A stretch of DNA of 13,022 nucleotides from an uncultured Rubellimicrobium sp. (GTDB lineage: Bacteria > Pseudomonadota > Alphaproteobacteria > Rhodobacterales > Rhodobacteraceae): assembly GCA_902805995.1 (NCBI GenBank), contig CADCUU010000314.1, positions 1 through 13,022 of the forward strand, given 5' to 3'. Positions 5,839 through 13,022 of the stretch are shown piece by piece. The position numbers and the translations under genes are program-made. Below the pieces are notes generated by a model. It had not been told where the DNA came from. It worked only from the letters and a program-made list of their open reading frames with translations, and did no database searches. Every line of letters begins with the position of its first letter. The stretch's first letter is position 1.

Positions 5839-7401
5839 ATGGCCCACCAAGGAAACCACGATGACGATCGTTTCGGTCGCGGGCAGTCGAGCGGGAGCTT
5901 CGGCCAGCGCGGCGATTATGACAGCCGGACCGGTTACGGCGGCGGCCCCGGCTCTCTGACCGGCGGTCAGCAGCACCAGTCGGGCAGCGCCCAGGGCGGC
6001 CAGCAGGGCGGCTCCAGCATGGGCGGCACCTATGGCGGCACCGGCGGAAGCTACGGCGGAACCCATAGCGGCAGCCAGGGCCACATGAGCCAGGGCATGG
6101 GCGGCATGGGCAGCACCGGCGGCTACGGCTCGGGCAGCGGCCTGGGGTCGGGCTTCGCGGGCAGCCAAGGCGGCGGCGACTATGGCCAGCAGGGCTACGG
6201 CCAGGGCGGTCAGGGCGGTCACCAGAGCTATGGCGACATGGGCTCGGGCAGCTTCGGCGGCAGCCAGGGCGGCTATGGCGGCACCGGCAACCAGGGTGGC
6301 TTCGGCATGGGCGGCTATGGCTACGGCCAAGGCGGCTCCGGGCAGGGCGGCTCGGGTCAGCATAACCAAGGCTCCTCCTTCGGCGGCCAGGGGGGCTACG
6401 GGTCCTCGGGCGGCTCCTCGAACTACGGCGGCGGGCTGGGCTACGGCAGCGGCTCGGGCTACGGTGGCCAGCACAGCCAGGGTTCGTCCTATGGTCAGGG
6501 CACGTCCTACGGCCAAGGCACCGGCGGCCTCGGCGGCGCGGGCCAGAGCTTCGGCGGCGGGTCGAGCTATGGCGGCTCGGGCTTTGGCGGTTCGGGCGGC
6601 TACGGGCAGTCCGGCTTCGGCTCCTCGGGCGGTTATGGCCACGGCGGCTTCGGGCAGCACGACCAGTCGGGCGGCGGCTACGGCCAGCAGGGCGGCCAGT
6701 ACGGCGGCTCGGGCGGCTATGGCTCGGGCTCCTCGTCCTACGGCGGCGGCTATGGCCAGGGCTACGGTCAGCAGTCGCAGTATAGCGGCCAGTCCGGTGG
6801 CCAGTCCGGCCAGCAGGGCGGCGGCTTCATGGGCGGCCTGATCGGCGCCGCGGCGAGCGCGCTGGGCTTCGGCGATCAGGCGCAGGGCCAGGGCATGGGG
6901 TCTCATCGCGGTCGCGGGCCCAAGGGCTACAGCCGCTCCGACACCCGCGTCGAGGAGGACGTGAACGAGCACCTCTATCACGACCACTCCCTCGACGCGT
7001 CCGAGATCGAGGTGAAGGTTCAAGGCGGGGAAGTCACCCTGTCGGGCACCGTCAACTCGCGGTCGGACAAGCGCCGCGCCGAGGACATCGTGGAAGCGGT
7101 CTCGGGCGTGAAGCATGTCCAGAACAACATCCGCGTGCAGGAATCCTCGGGCAGCAGCTACGGCCTGATGGGTAGCTCCTCGGGCCAGACGGGCCTCGGC
7201 TCTTCCTCCTCGGGCCAGACGGGCTCCTCGTCGGGCTCCTCGGGCTCCGCGATGGGCGGGTCGGCCTCGGCGGGCTCTTCGCTGGGCGGGAGCTCTTCGT
7301 CGTCCTCGGGCGGCACCTCTGGCGGCTCGCTGTCCAGCGGCGGATCGTCGGGGCAGGGGAGCGGGACCATGTCCGGCTCCTCCTCCACCAGCCGCACCTG
7401 A
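5839..7401 (+). CDS. Gly/Ser/Gln/Tyr low-complexity protein with BON domain
   Basis: A 520-residue protein of three parts. Residues 13-329 are a low-complexity domain of Gly, Ser, Gln and evenly spread aromatics (about 27 Tyr and about ten Phe, nine YGQ units). It is nearly free of Lys, Val, Leu, Ile and Pro, and resembles FUS/TAF15 prion-like domains. Residues 330-345 are a short hydrophobic Gly/Ala patch (FMGGLIGAAASALGFG). Residues 361-434 are PKGYSRSDTRVEEDV followed by a BON domain (EIEVKVQGGEVTLSGTV, RRAEDIVEAVSGVKHVQNN). BON domains usually bind membranes or polymers and occur in stress proteins such as OsmY. Residues 435-520 are a Ser/Gly tail with SSGQTG units. No signal peptide is seen, so it is probably cytoplasmic. 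The start at 5839 is fixed by AGGAGG five bases upstream. The gene is monocistronic, ending at a terminator before groESL, with an EcfG-like promoter upstream. The BON assignment is firm; the function is unknown. Confidence 0.88.
   Translation: MAHQGNHDDDRFGRGQSSGSFGQRGDYDSRTGYGGGPGSLTGGQQHQSGSAQGGQQGGSSMGGTYGGTGGSYGGTHSGSQGHMSQGMGGMGSTGGYGSGSGLGSGFAGSQGGGDYGQQGYGQGGQGGHQSYGDMGSGSFGGSQGGYGGTGNQGGFGMGGYGYGQGGSGQGGSGQHNQGSSFGGQGGYGSSGGSSNYGGGLGYGSGSGYGGQHSQGSSYGQGTSYGQGTGGLGGAGQSFGGGSSYGGSGFGGSGGYGQSGFGSSGGYGHGGFGQHDQSGGGYGQQGGQYGGSGGYGSGSSSYGGGYGQGYGQQSQYSGQSGGQSGQQGGGFMGGLIGAAASALGFGDQAQGQGMGSHRGRGPKGYSRSDTRVEEDVNEHLYHDHSLDASEIEVKVQGGEVTLSGTVNSRSDKRRAEDIVEAVSGVKHVQNNIRVQESSGSSYGLMGSSSGQTGLGSSSSGQTGSSSGSSGSAMGGSASAGSSLGGSSSSSSGGTSGGSLSSGGSSGQGSGTMSGSSSTSRT
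5875..6825 (+). repeat. Degenerate Gly-rich repeat coding for low-complexity domain
   Basis: Irregular tandem units encoding GGYG, SYGQG, GFGG and GQQGG, dominated by the codon GGC and by GGCTCG/GGCTAC hexamers. The units vary in length and wobble base, so this is an old, diverged repeat rather than a fresh expansion. Its complement gives a long Ala/Leu-rich open frame that is an artefact. Confidence 0.75.
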
Positions 7402-7423
7402 CGCCTCTCCCAGCTAGGCAAGG

Positions 7424-7455
7424 ACCGGCCGCCTTCGGGCGGCCGGTTCCGTTTT
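7424..7455 (+). terminator. Intrinsic terminator after BON gene
   Basis: A perfect 10-bp stem ACCGGCCGCC / GGCGGCCGGT closes a TTCG tetraloop (7434-7437) and is followed by TCCGTTTT. It sits 22 bp past the BON gene stop and separates that gene from the groESL promoter. Confidence 0.88.
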
Positions 7456-7470
7456 GACCTCACGCGCCTG

Positions 7471-7501
7471 TTGACAGACGGACGGCTGTTTCCTATCTCG
7501 G
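7471..7501 (+). promoter_or_regulatory. groESL heat-shock (RpoH-type) promoter
   Basis: TTGACA at 7471-7476 and CCTATCTCGG at 7492-7501. The latter fits the alphaproteobacterial heat-shock -10 consensus CYTATNTNNG at every position. The -35 TTG is preceded by G rather than the C of consensus CTTG. Because TTGACA is also a perfect vegetative -35, the promoter may serve both sigma-32 and the housekeeping sigma. Transcription would start around 7506-7509, at the edge of the CIRCE element. Confidence 0.72.
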
Positions 7502-7506
7502 CGCTG

Positions 7507-7533
7507 TTGTCACTCCCCGTGGGTGAGTGACAA
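7507..7533. promoter_or_regulatory. CIRCE element (HrcA operator)
   Basis: A perfect inverted repeat TTGTCACTC-N9-GAGTGACAA. Canonical CIRCE is TTAGCACTC-N9-GAGTGCTAA. Spacing and the CACTC/GAGTG core are identical, while two bases per arm differ in a compensated way (GT for AG). It lies at the predicted start of transcription of groESL, where bound HrcA would block initiation. No hrcA gene is in the window. Confidence 0.88.
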
Positions 7534-7576
7534 AACGACTGAGAACAGATCCACGACAGAACGCTGGGAGCTTCAC

Positions 7577-7894
7577 ATGGCCTCGTTCAAGCCGCTTCAC
7601 GACCGGGTGCTGGTGCGCCGCATCCAAGGCGAAGAGAAGACCAAGGGGGGGCTCATCATCCCCGACAACGCCAAGGAAAAGCCGGCCGAGGGTGAAATCA
7701 TCGCCGTGGGCGATGGCGCCCGCAAGGACTCGGGCGAGCTGATCGCCCCCGTCGTCAAGGCTGGCGACCGCATCCTCTTCGGAAAGTGGTCCGGCACCGA
7801 AGTTACCCTGGATGGCACCGAATACCTCATCATGAAGGAATCGGACATCCTCGGCATCATCGACGCGTCCGCTGCCGCGGCGCAGGCCGCCTGA
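7577..7894 (+). CDS. groES: Co-chaperonin GroES (Hsp10)
   Basis: Heptameric lid of the GroEL folding chamber, cytoplasmic. The 105 residues begin [15 protein letters not shown]. They contain the mobile loop that docks on GroEL at about 16-32 ([19 protein letters not shown]) and end in [14 protein letters not shown], the family's closing strand. An extra Ala-rich tail (ASAAAAQAA) makes it about ten residues longer than most relatives. The start at 7577 has GGGAG seven bases upstream; an in-frame ATG at 7523 would lie inside the CIRCE repeat and is rejected. groEL follows after 39 bp in the same operon. Regulation is by the heat-shock promoter and CIRCE element upstream. Confidence 0.97.
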   Translation: MASFKPLHDRVLVRRIQGEEKTKGGLIIPDNAKEKPAEGEIIAVGDGARKDSGELIAPVVKAGDRILFGKWSGTEVTLDGTEYLIMKESDILGIIDASAAAAQAA

Positions 7895-7921
7895 TCCACC
7901 CCCAATTTTTCTGACACCTAG

Positions 7922-9580
<1,659 letters not shown>

Positions 9581-9604
9581 TCGCTCTCCGATCCAGGACA
9601 TGGG

Positions 9605-9630
9605 AAAGGGCGCCTTCGGGCGCCCTTTTT
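9605..9630 (+). terminator. Intrinsic terminator of groESL
   Basis: A perfect 10-bp stem AAAGGGCGCC / GGCGCCCTTT with a TTCG loop (9615-9618), running into five T's (9626-9630). It starts 25 bp downstream of the groEL stop. Confidence 0.93.
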
Positions 9631-9871
9631 CATTGCGGTGACAACTTCGCGGCTTCGGCCGCCCGGCGCGACTGTTCGATGTGACCGGGGCAGGGCCCAT
9701 TCAGGGATCCGCTGGCGGCGCAACTGCCGACGATCGAAGCATTTGGCATTTTACAGAGCGGACCCGGCGGTAACTCGATCTTCAGCAATAACCCTCAGAA
9801 CAGGGGCATCGTCGAGTTTGCCCCGTGGGGATCGGCCAGCCGGCCCCGCGTCCTGAATGAGGGAATGTTGC

Positions 9872-11779
9872 ATGGCCGTCGTGATCGGAATGCCCGCCAT
9901 CCGCCAGACCGTGACCGGACCGGCCGCCTTGAACCTGGATGGCGTCTATGACGTTGAGGCGGTGACGGTCGGGGCACGGACCTTTCTCTACGCCTCCGGC
10001 TTCAACAGCGACTCCATCGCCTGCTTCGAGATCCTCCCCGACGGGACCATGTCCCCGCTCGGAACCCTGATCGACGATGGCCAGAGAAAGCTCGACGGCG
10101 TGATGAAGCTTTCCTCGGTCACAGTGGACGGCGCCACCTACCTTTACGGGGTCGGCGGCATCGACAACGGGCTGAGCGTGTTCCGGGTCAGATCAGATGG
10201 CATTCTCGTACCGCTCCAGGACATCTCCGACTCCGCCGGCTTGACGCTCTTCTCCCCCGCAGATGTGACGACGGTGTCGGTTGGGGGCCGCAGCTTCGTG
10301 GCCACGACAGGTGCGTCGGACCACGGGATCAGCCTGTTCCAGGTCGGCACAGGCGGCGTGCTCGACCATGTCGGAACCATTTTTGACACCGCAGAGGCCC
10401 GTCTCCTCGGAGCCTGGGCCCTGACCGGTGCTCAGGTCGGGACGCGGAGTTTCCTCTTCGCCTCGGGCCTGCATGATGCTGGCATCAGCACGTTCGAGAT
10501 CAGCGCCAATGGGCGGATCGAGCTTCTCGGCTCCCTCGACAATGCGGACGACCCTCGGCTGCACGTGTCCGGAAGCTTCGGGCTGGCCACGGCCACCACG
10601 GGAAACACGACGTTCCTGATTTCCACCAGCTACCTCGACGACGGCCTCAGCGTTTTCCGCATCGGCGGGGGGGGAGGGCTGACCAACGTCTTCAACCTGT
10701 CGGATAGCGGCACGCTCGGACTCGACGGGGTGCAGGGGGTCGCGACCCTCATGCTCGAGGGCGAAAGCTTCGTCGCCACCTTTGCCCAGAACGACAACGC
10801 GATCAGCCTCTTCCACCTCGGGGCCGATGGCGTCCTTGCCGAGGTGGCCACGATCTTCGACACCGGCGACCTCGCCCTTGGCGCGACCCTTAATGGCACC
10901 TTCAGCACGGTGTATAGCATGCCCCTCCTGCTGGCAGGCGGCTTCCTCGACAACGGGTTGAGCATGTTCGAAATGGGCGGCCTGTCCGACAGCCTCGTCG
11001 GCACTGCGGCCAGCGATCTGCTCCTTGGACTCCGAGGGGACGACACCCTCGATGGTCGTGGGGGGAACGACCGACTTATCGGCGGTAGCGGGAATGACAT
11101 CTATGTCGTGGACTCGCAGGGCGACCAAGTCATCGAAGGGCTGGCCTCAGGCTTCGACACCGTGCGCAGCGGCGTCAACCTGACGCTTGGCACCAATCTT
11201 GAAGGGCTGGTGCTGCTGCCCAGGGTGCTGAGCGGGACCGGAAACGAGCGCGACAATCAGATCACCGGCAACACCGAGGGCAATCGCCTGTTCGGGCGAG
11301 AGGGGCACGATCAACTCCTCGGCAATGCGGGAGCGGATGTCCTTAACGGGGGCGACGGGAACGACGTGCTCCTCGGCGGCATGGGCGCGGATGCCTTGAA
11401 CGGGGGGGCGGGCGATGACCGGCTCGCGGGAGGGGAGGGGCGCGACATCATGGTCGGGGGGCTCGGTTTCGACAGCTTCGTCTTCCTCTCGGCCGCGGAC
11501 AGCGGCCCTGACGCATCCACGCGCGACAGCATCCAGTCGTTCACGCGCACCGCAGATCGCATCGTGCTGTCCGCGATCGATGCCAATGCGGCGACGGCGG
11601 GGCGGCAGGCGTTCCGGCTCGACAATGGCGGGTCTTTCCTGGTCGGGGAGATCCGGCAAGTGGTGAACGCGGCGGGGGTCGATCTCCTCCTGAACCTCGA
11701 CGCCGATGCACAGTGGGAGATGTCGATCCAACTCCTCGGTCGCACCACTGTGCTTGGGACGGGCGACTTCCAGTTCTGA
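9872..11779 (+). CDS. Secreted RTX protein with seven propeller-like repeats
   Basis: A 635-residue protein with two regions. Residues 20-370 form seven repeats of about 52 residues (starting near 20, 73, 125, 178, 230, 283 and 336). Each has a SF/TFL strand, a GxxDxGIS/LSxF segment and an LxxVGTIFD-type turn, consistent with a seven-bladed beta-propeller. Residues 371-635 are RTX: glycine-aspartate nonapeptides (GGxGxDxLx) at 386-410 and 456-530, joined by a VVDSQGDQVIEG...GFDTVRSGVNLTLG linker. A C-terminal domain like that of serralysins ends in GTGDFQF, a type I secretion signal. There is no N-terminal signal peptide, so export by an ABC-HlyD-TolC system is expected. No such genes are in view. 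The start at 9872 has GAGGGA seven bases upstream; an ATG at 9857 is the alternative. No catalytic residues could be named; binding or adhesion is as likely as enzymatic activity. Confidence 0.85.
   Translation: MAVVIGMPAIRQTVTGPAALNLDGVYDVEAVTVGARTFLYASGFNSDSIACFEILPDGTMSPLGTLIDDGQRKLDGVMKLSSVTVDGATYLYGVGGIDNGLSVFRVRSDGILVPLQDISDSAGLTLFSPADVTTVSVGGRSFVATTGASDHGISLFQVGTGGVLDHVGTIFDTAEARLLGAWALTGAQVGTRSFLFASGLHDAGISTFEISANGRIELLGSLDNADDPRLHVSGSFGLATATTGNTTFLISTSYLDDGLSVFRIGGGGGLTNVFNLSDSGTLGLDGVQGVATLMLEGESFVATFAQNDNAISLFHLGADGVLAEVATIFDTGDLALGATLNGTFSTVYSMPLLLAGGFLDNGLSMFEMGGLSDSLVGTAASDLLLGLRGDDTLDGRGGNDRLIGGSGNDIYVVDSQGDQVIEGLASGFDTVRSGVNLTLGTNLEGLVLLPRVLSGTGNERDNQITGNTEGNRLFGREGHDQLLGNAGADVLNGGDGNDVLLGGMGADALNGGAGDDRLAGGEGRDIMVGGLGFDSFVFLSAADSGPDASTRDSIQSFTRTADRIVLSAIDANAATAGRQAFRLDNGGSFLVGEIRQVVNAAGVDLLLNLDADAQWEMSIQLLGRTTVLGTGDFQF
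9929..10981 (+). repeat. Seven tandem ~156-bp units coding for propeller blades
   Basis: Protein-level repeats of about 52 residues that are too diverged to align well as DNA. The best conserved part is the G-x-x-D-x-G-[IL]-S-x-F core (for example GGIDNGLSVF, GASDHGISLF, GLHDAGISTF, GFLDNGLSMF). The last unit is short, as when the first and last blades share strands to close the ring. Confidence 0.7.
11024..11461 (+). repeat. RTX nonapeptide repeat blocks
   Basis: Two blocks of GGxGxDxLx-like units (residues 385-410 and 456-530) that should wind into calcium-bound parallel beta-rolls once outside the cell. Clear units include GGDGNDVLL, GGAGDDRLA and GGSGNDIYV. Confidence 0.85.
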
Positions 11780-12212
11780 CAAAGGGTCAGGGGCTCATTG
11801 GGAGGCTGATCCGAACAGGGCATGGTGGGCCGACTGGTAGGGCTGGGTACCGCCGTGGGCTTTCGAACCCCGCGAGTCTCCAGAGTGTCACCGCGCATCG
11901 GGTGGCTTGGCGCGTCACCAAAAAAAGACGCCTGGCCCACCGAGCGCAGCCGGCTTCCTCGATCTAGGCGAGTGCGGCGCGCCTCATACCTAGGTCCCAC
12001 GCCGGAAGGAGAAGGTCAGGATACGTGTCAACTCGGCTAGGACTCCCGTAAGCGGGGTCGGTAATGCTTTGCAGGCGATCCCCGTCTGTTAAGCCGAGCT
12101 TCGGCAGGTCTAGGAGTGCCGCACCAGGAGAGGTCCGCGAAGGGCACGGCCACAAGCTTCGGCGACAGACCCGGCCCGCGTCAAGGTCGAGGCTGTCGGC
12201 AGAGCCGGCAGA
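11780..12212. other. 433-bp stretch without a convincing gene
   Basis: No open frame here has family resemblance or a good ribosome binding site. The largest, on the minus strand (12155-11964, 63 codons), looks spurious. It contains four CTAG tetranucleotides (near 11963, 11990, 12037 and 12109), a sequence otherwise almost confined to intergenic spots in this window. A run of seven A's at 11920-11926 would be a T-run for minus-strand transcripts. A tRNA-like pairing spans 11801-11881: 7-bp outer stem GGAGGCT/AGTCTCC, then stem CGTGGG/CCCGCG with a TTCGAA-containing loop. A small hairpin (12194-12210) lies directly behind the Nudix gene stop. It may be gene remnant, RNA or simple spacer. Confidence 0.45.
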
Positions 12213-12656
12213 TTACCGGACGATGGGTTCCAGCGGATCATAGAGAAGTGCCCCCTCGTCCCCCCAGACCGCTGCGGCGAGGCTGTCGGGCTTGACGGTG
12301 ATCCCGGCCATCTCGGCGCGGCTCACCCAGCGGCGGTGGCTGACGATCCCTTCCGTGTCCGTCCAGGCGCCATCCGGATCCCCGGACAGGATCCGGCCAC
12401 GGAAGTAGATGTCTACCTGATGAAACGAGCCTTTGGGGTCATGGAATTCGTTGATGAGGCATGGCTTCCCCACCTCGATCAGCAGGCCCGTCTCCTCCCG
12501 CACCTCGCGGATCAGCGCGTCGGGAAGCGACTGGTGCAGCTCGACCCCGCCGCCGGGGCAGGTCCAGAGATGCGTCCGCCCTTTCCAGGCATTGACCAGA
12601 AGAAGTCGGTCCTCGCGTAGGAGGATGGCGCGCACGGCAAGACGGGGGCTGGGCAT
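12213..12656 (-). CDS. Nudix hydrolase
   Basis: A 147-residue single-domain Nudix protein that would hydrolyse a nucleoside diphosphate linked to another group; the substrate is unknown. The Nudix box is GGVELHQSLPDALIREVREE (36-55) followed by TGL. The metal-binding core REVREE (50-55) is intact, while the first Glu of the consensus GES is Gln42, a change also seen in other family members. N-terminal strands PRLAVRAILLREDRLLLVNAW and TCPGGG are typical. The ATG at 12656 gives the normal family start. The frame stays open upstream to about 13007, but that extension is antisense to the hydrolase gene and has no Nudix-like content. The ribosome binding site is weak. It is divergent from the alpha/beta-hydrolase gene with 90 bp between starts, where promoters for both must lie. 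Confidence 0.9.
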   Translation of the reverse strand: MPSPRLAVRAILLREDRLLLVNAWKGRTHLWTCPGGGVELHQSLPDALIREVREETGLLIEVGKPCLINEFHDPKGSFHQVDIYFRGRILSGDPDGAWTDTEGIVSHRRWVSRAEMAGITVKPDSLAAAVWGDEGALLYDPLEPIVR

Positions 12657-12746
12657 GCGCGCGAGTGTGACCCCGGCACGGTCCGGAGACAAGGTTGCCG
12701 CCACGGCCCGCTTGGCGAAACGAGGAGCAGCCCCCAAATTTCCAGT

Positions 12747-13022
12747 ATGCTCGCGCCTATCGCCCAGCGACTCGGTCTGCCGGTCCCGACCCCCGCGCCG
12801 AAGGGGCACGGCGTCGTGCTGCTCCACGGGCTGGGGCGCGGACCGGGAAGCATGGCAGTGCTGGCCGGGGTTCTGAAGCGGCTGGGTTACGAGGTGGTGA
12901 ACTGGCGCTATGCCTCGACCGCGGCGTCCGTCCTGGATCTGGCGGGGGCGACTCTCCCGCAGGCTCTCGCCGCCTGCCGGGCGGAGAGGGTGCACTTCGT
13001 CACCCATTCCATGGGGGGCATA
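12747..13022 (+). CDS. Alpha/beta-hydrolase (lipase/esterase-like), 5' part only
   Basis: The first 92 residues of an alpha/beta-fold hydrolase cut by the window edge. Residues 22-32 (GVVLLHGLGRG) form the first core strand with the HG oxyanion loop. YEVVNWRYAS follows, then the nucleophile elbow THSMGG with Ser88. The spacing and the HSMGG pattern fit lipase or esterase families with a class-2 lipase flavour; the rest of the triad is beyond the edge. No clear signal peptide is visible (MLAPIAQRLGLPVPTPAP). The ATG at 12747 lacks a close Shine-Dalgarno; an AGGAG at 12723-12727 is about 19 bases away, so the start is less certain than the identity. The gene is divergent from the Nudix gene. 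Confidence 0.85.
   Translation, partial: MLAPIAQRLGLPVPTPAPKGHGVVLLHGLGRGPGSMAVLAGVLKRLGYEVVNWRYASTAASVLDLAGATLPQALAACRAERVHFVTHSMGGI

Noticed and set aside
5875..6825. CRISPR-like or minisatellite array
   Set aside because: Units are irregular in length, have no unique spacers and keep the reading frame, so this is a protein low-complexity region.
5821..7116. 431-codon Ala/Leu-rich open frame antisense to the low-complexity gene
   Set aside because: It is the complement of repeated GGC glycine codons (read as GCC alanine), so openness and composition follow from the repeat.
10193..11128. 311-codon minus-strand frame in the RTX gene
   Set aside because: It is the complement of the repeat-containing RTX gene, with no recognisable motifs.
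11964..12155. 63-codon minus-strand frame in the gene-poor segment
   Set aside because: It is short, with no ribosome binding site, no family and four CTAG sites nearby; not enough to call a gene.
12657..13007. 117-residue N-terminal extension of the Nudix protein
   Set aside because: It overlaps antisense the start of the alpha/beta-hydrolase gene and shows no domain; the Nudix fold starts normally at 12656.

Overview
The window is GC-rich throughout. Its families (a GroESL operon with an alphaproteobacterial heat-shock promoter, a YcgN-type cysteine protein, a family II pyrophosphatase, an RTX protein) point to an alphaproteobacterium, most likely of the Rhodobacteraceae. This placement is inferred from protein flavour and codon use, not from a marker gene such as rRNA.

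Left part (1-5417, all minus strand): housekeeping metabolism. Reading leftwards, a small unknown protein (5417-5175) is followed by a hairpin and a TraB/GumN-family exported protein. Next come a Mn-dependent inorganic pyrophosphatase (ppaC) and a NagD-like HAD hydrolase separated by 2 bp. Then comes a tightly overlapping trio: ribF (FAD synthesis), a YcgN-family cysteine cluster protein and a PLP-dependent threonine aldolase cut by the window edge.

Middle part (5418-9630, plus strand): stress functions. A 420-bp intergenic stretch carries a dyad and a sequence resembling an alphaproteobacterial EcfG-type stress promoter. It leads into a 520-residue protein made of a long Gly/Ser/Gln/Tyr low-complexity domain, a BON domain and a Ser/Gly tail. 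A UUCG-hairpin terminator separates this gene from groES-groEL. The groESL operon has a near-consensus RpoH-type promoter with a perfect CIRCE-like inverted repeat just downstream (HrcA operator), and ends in another UUCG terminator.

Right part (9631-13022): a secreted RTX protein built as seven ~52-residue propeller-like repeats plus a calcium-binding RTX and C-terminal secretion region. About 430 bp without a convincing gene follow, with four CTAG tetranucleotides and a tRNA-like fold. A Nudix hydrolase (minus) then lies divergent from the start of an alpha/beta-hydrolase (plus) cut by the right edge.

The most unusual item is the FUS-like low-complexity BON protein beside groESL. The next are the propeller-RTX fusion, the hairpin squeezed between the small ORF and the gumN-like gene, and the gene-poor segment after the RTX gene.
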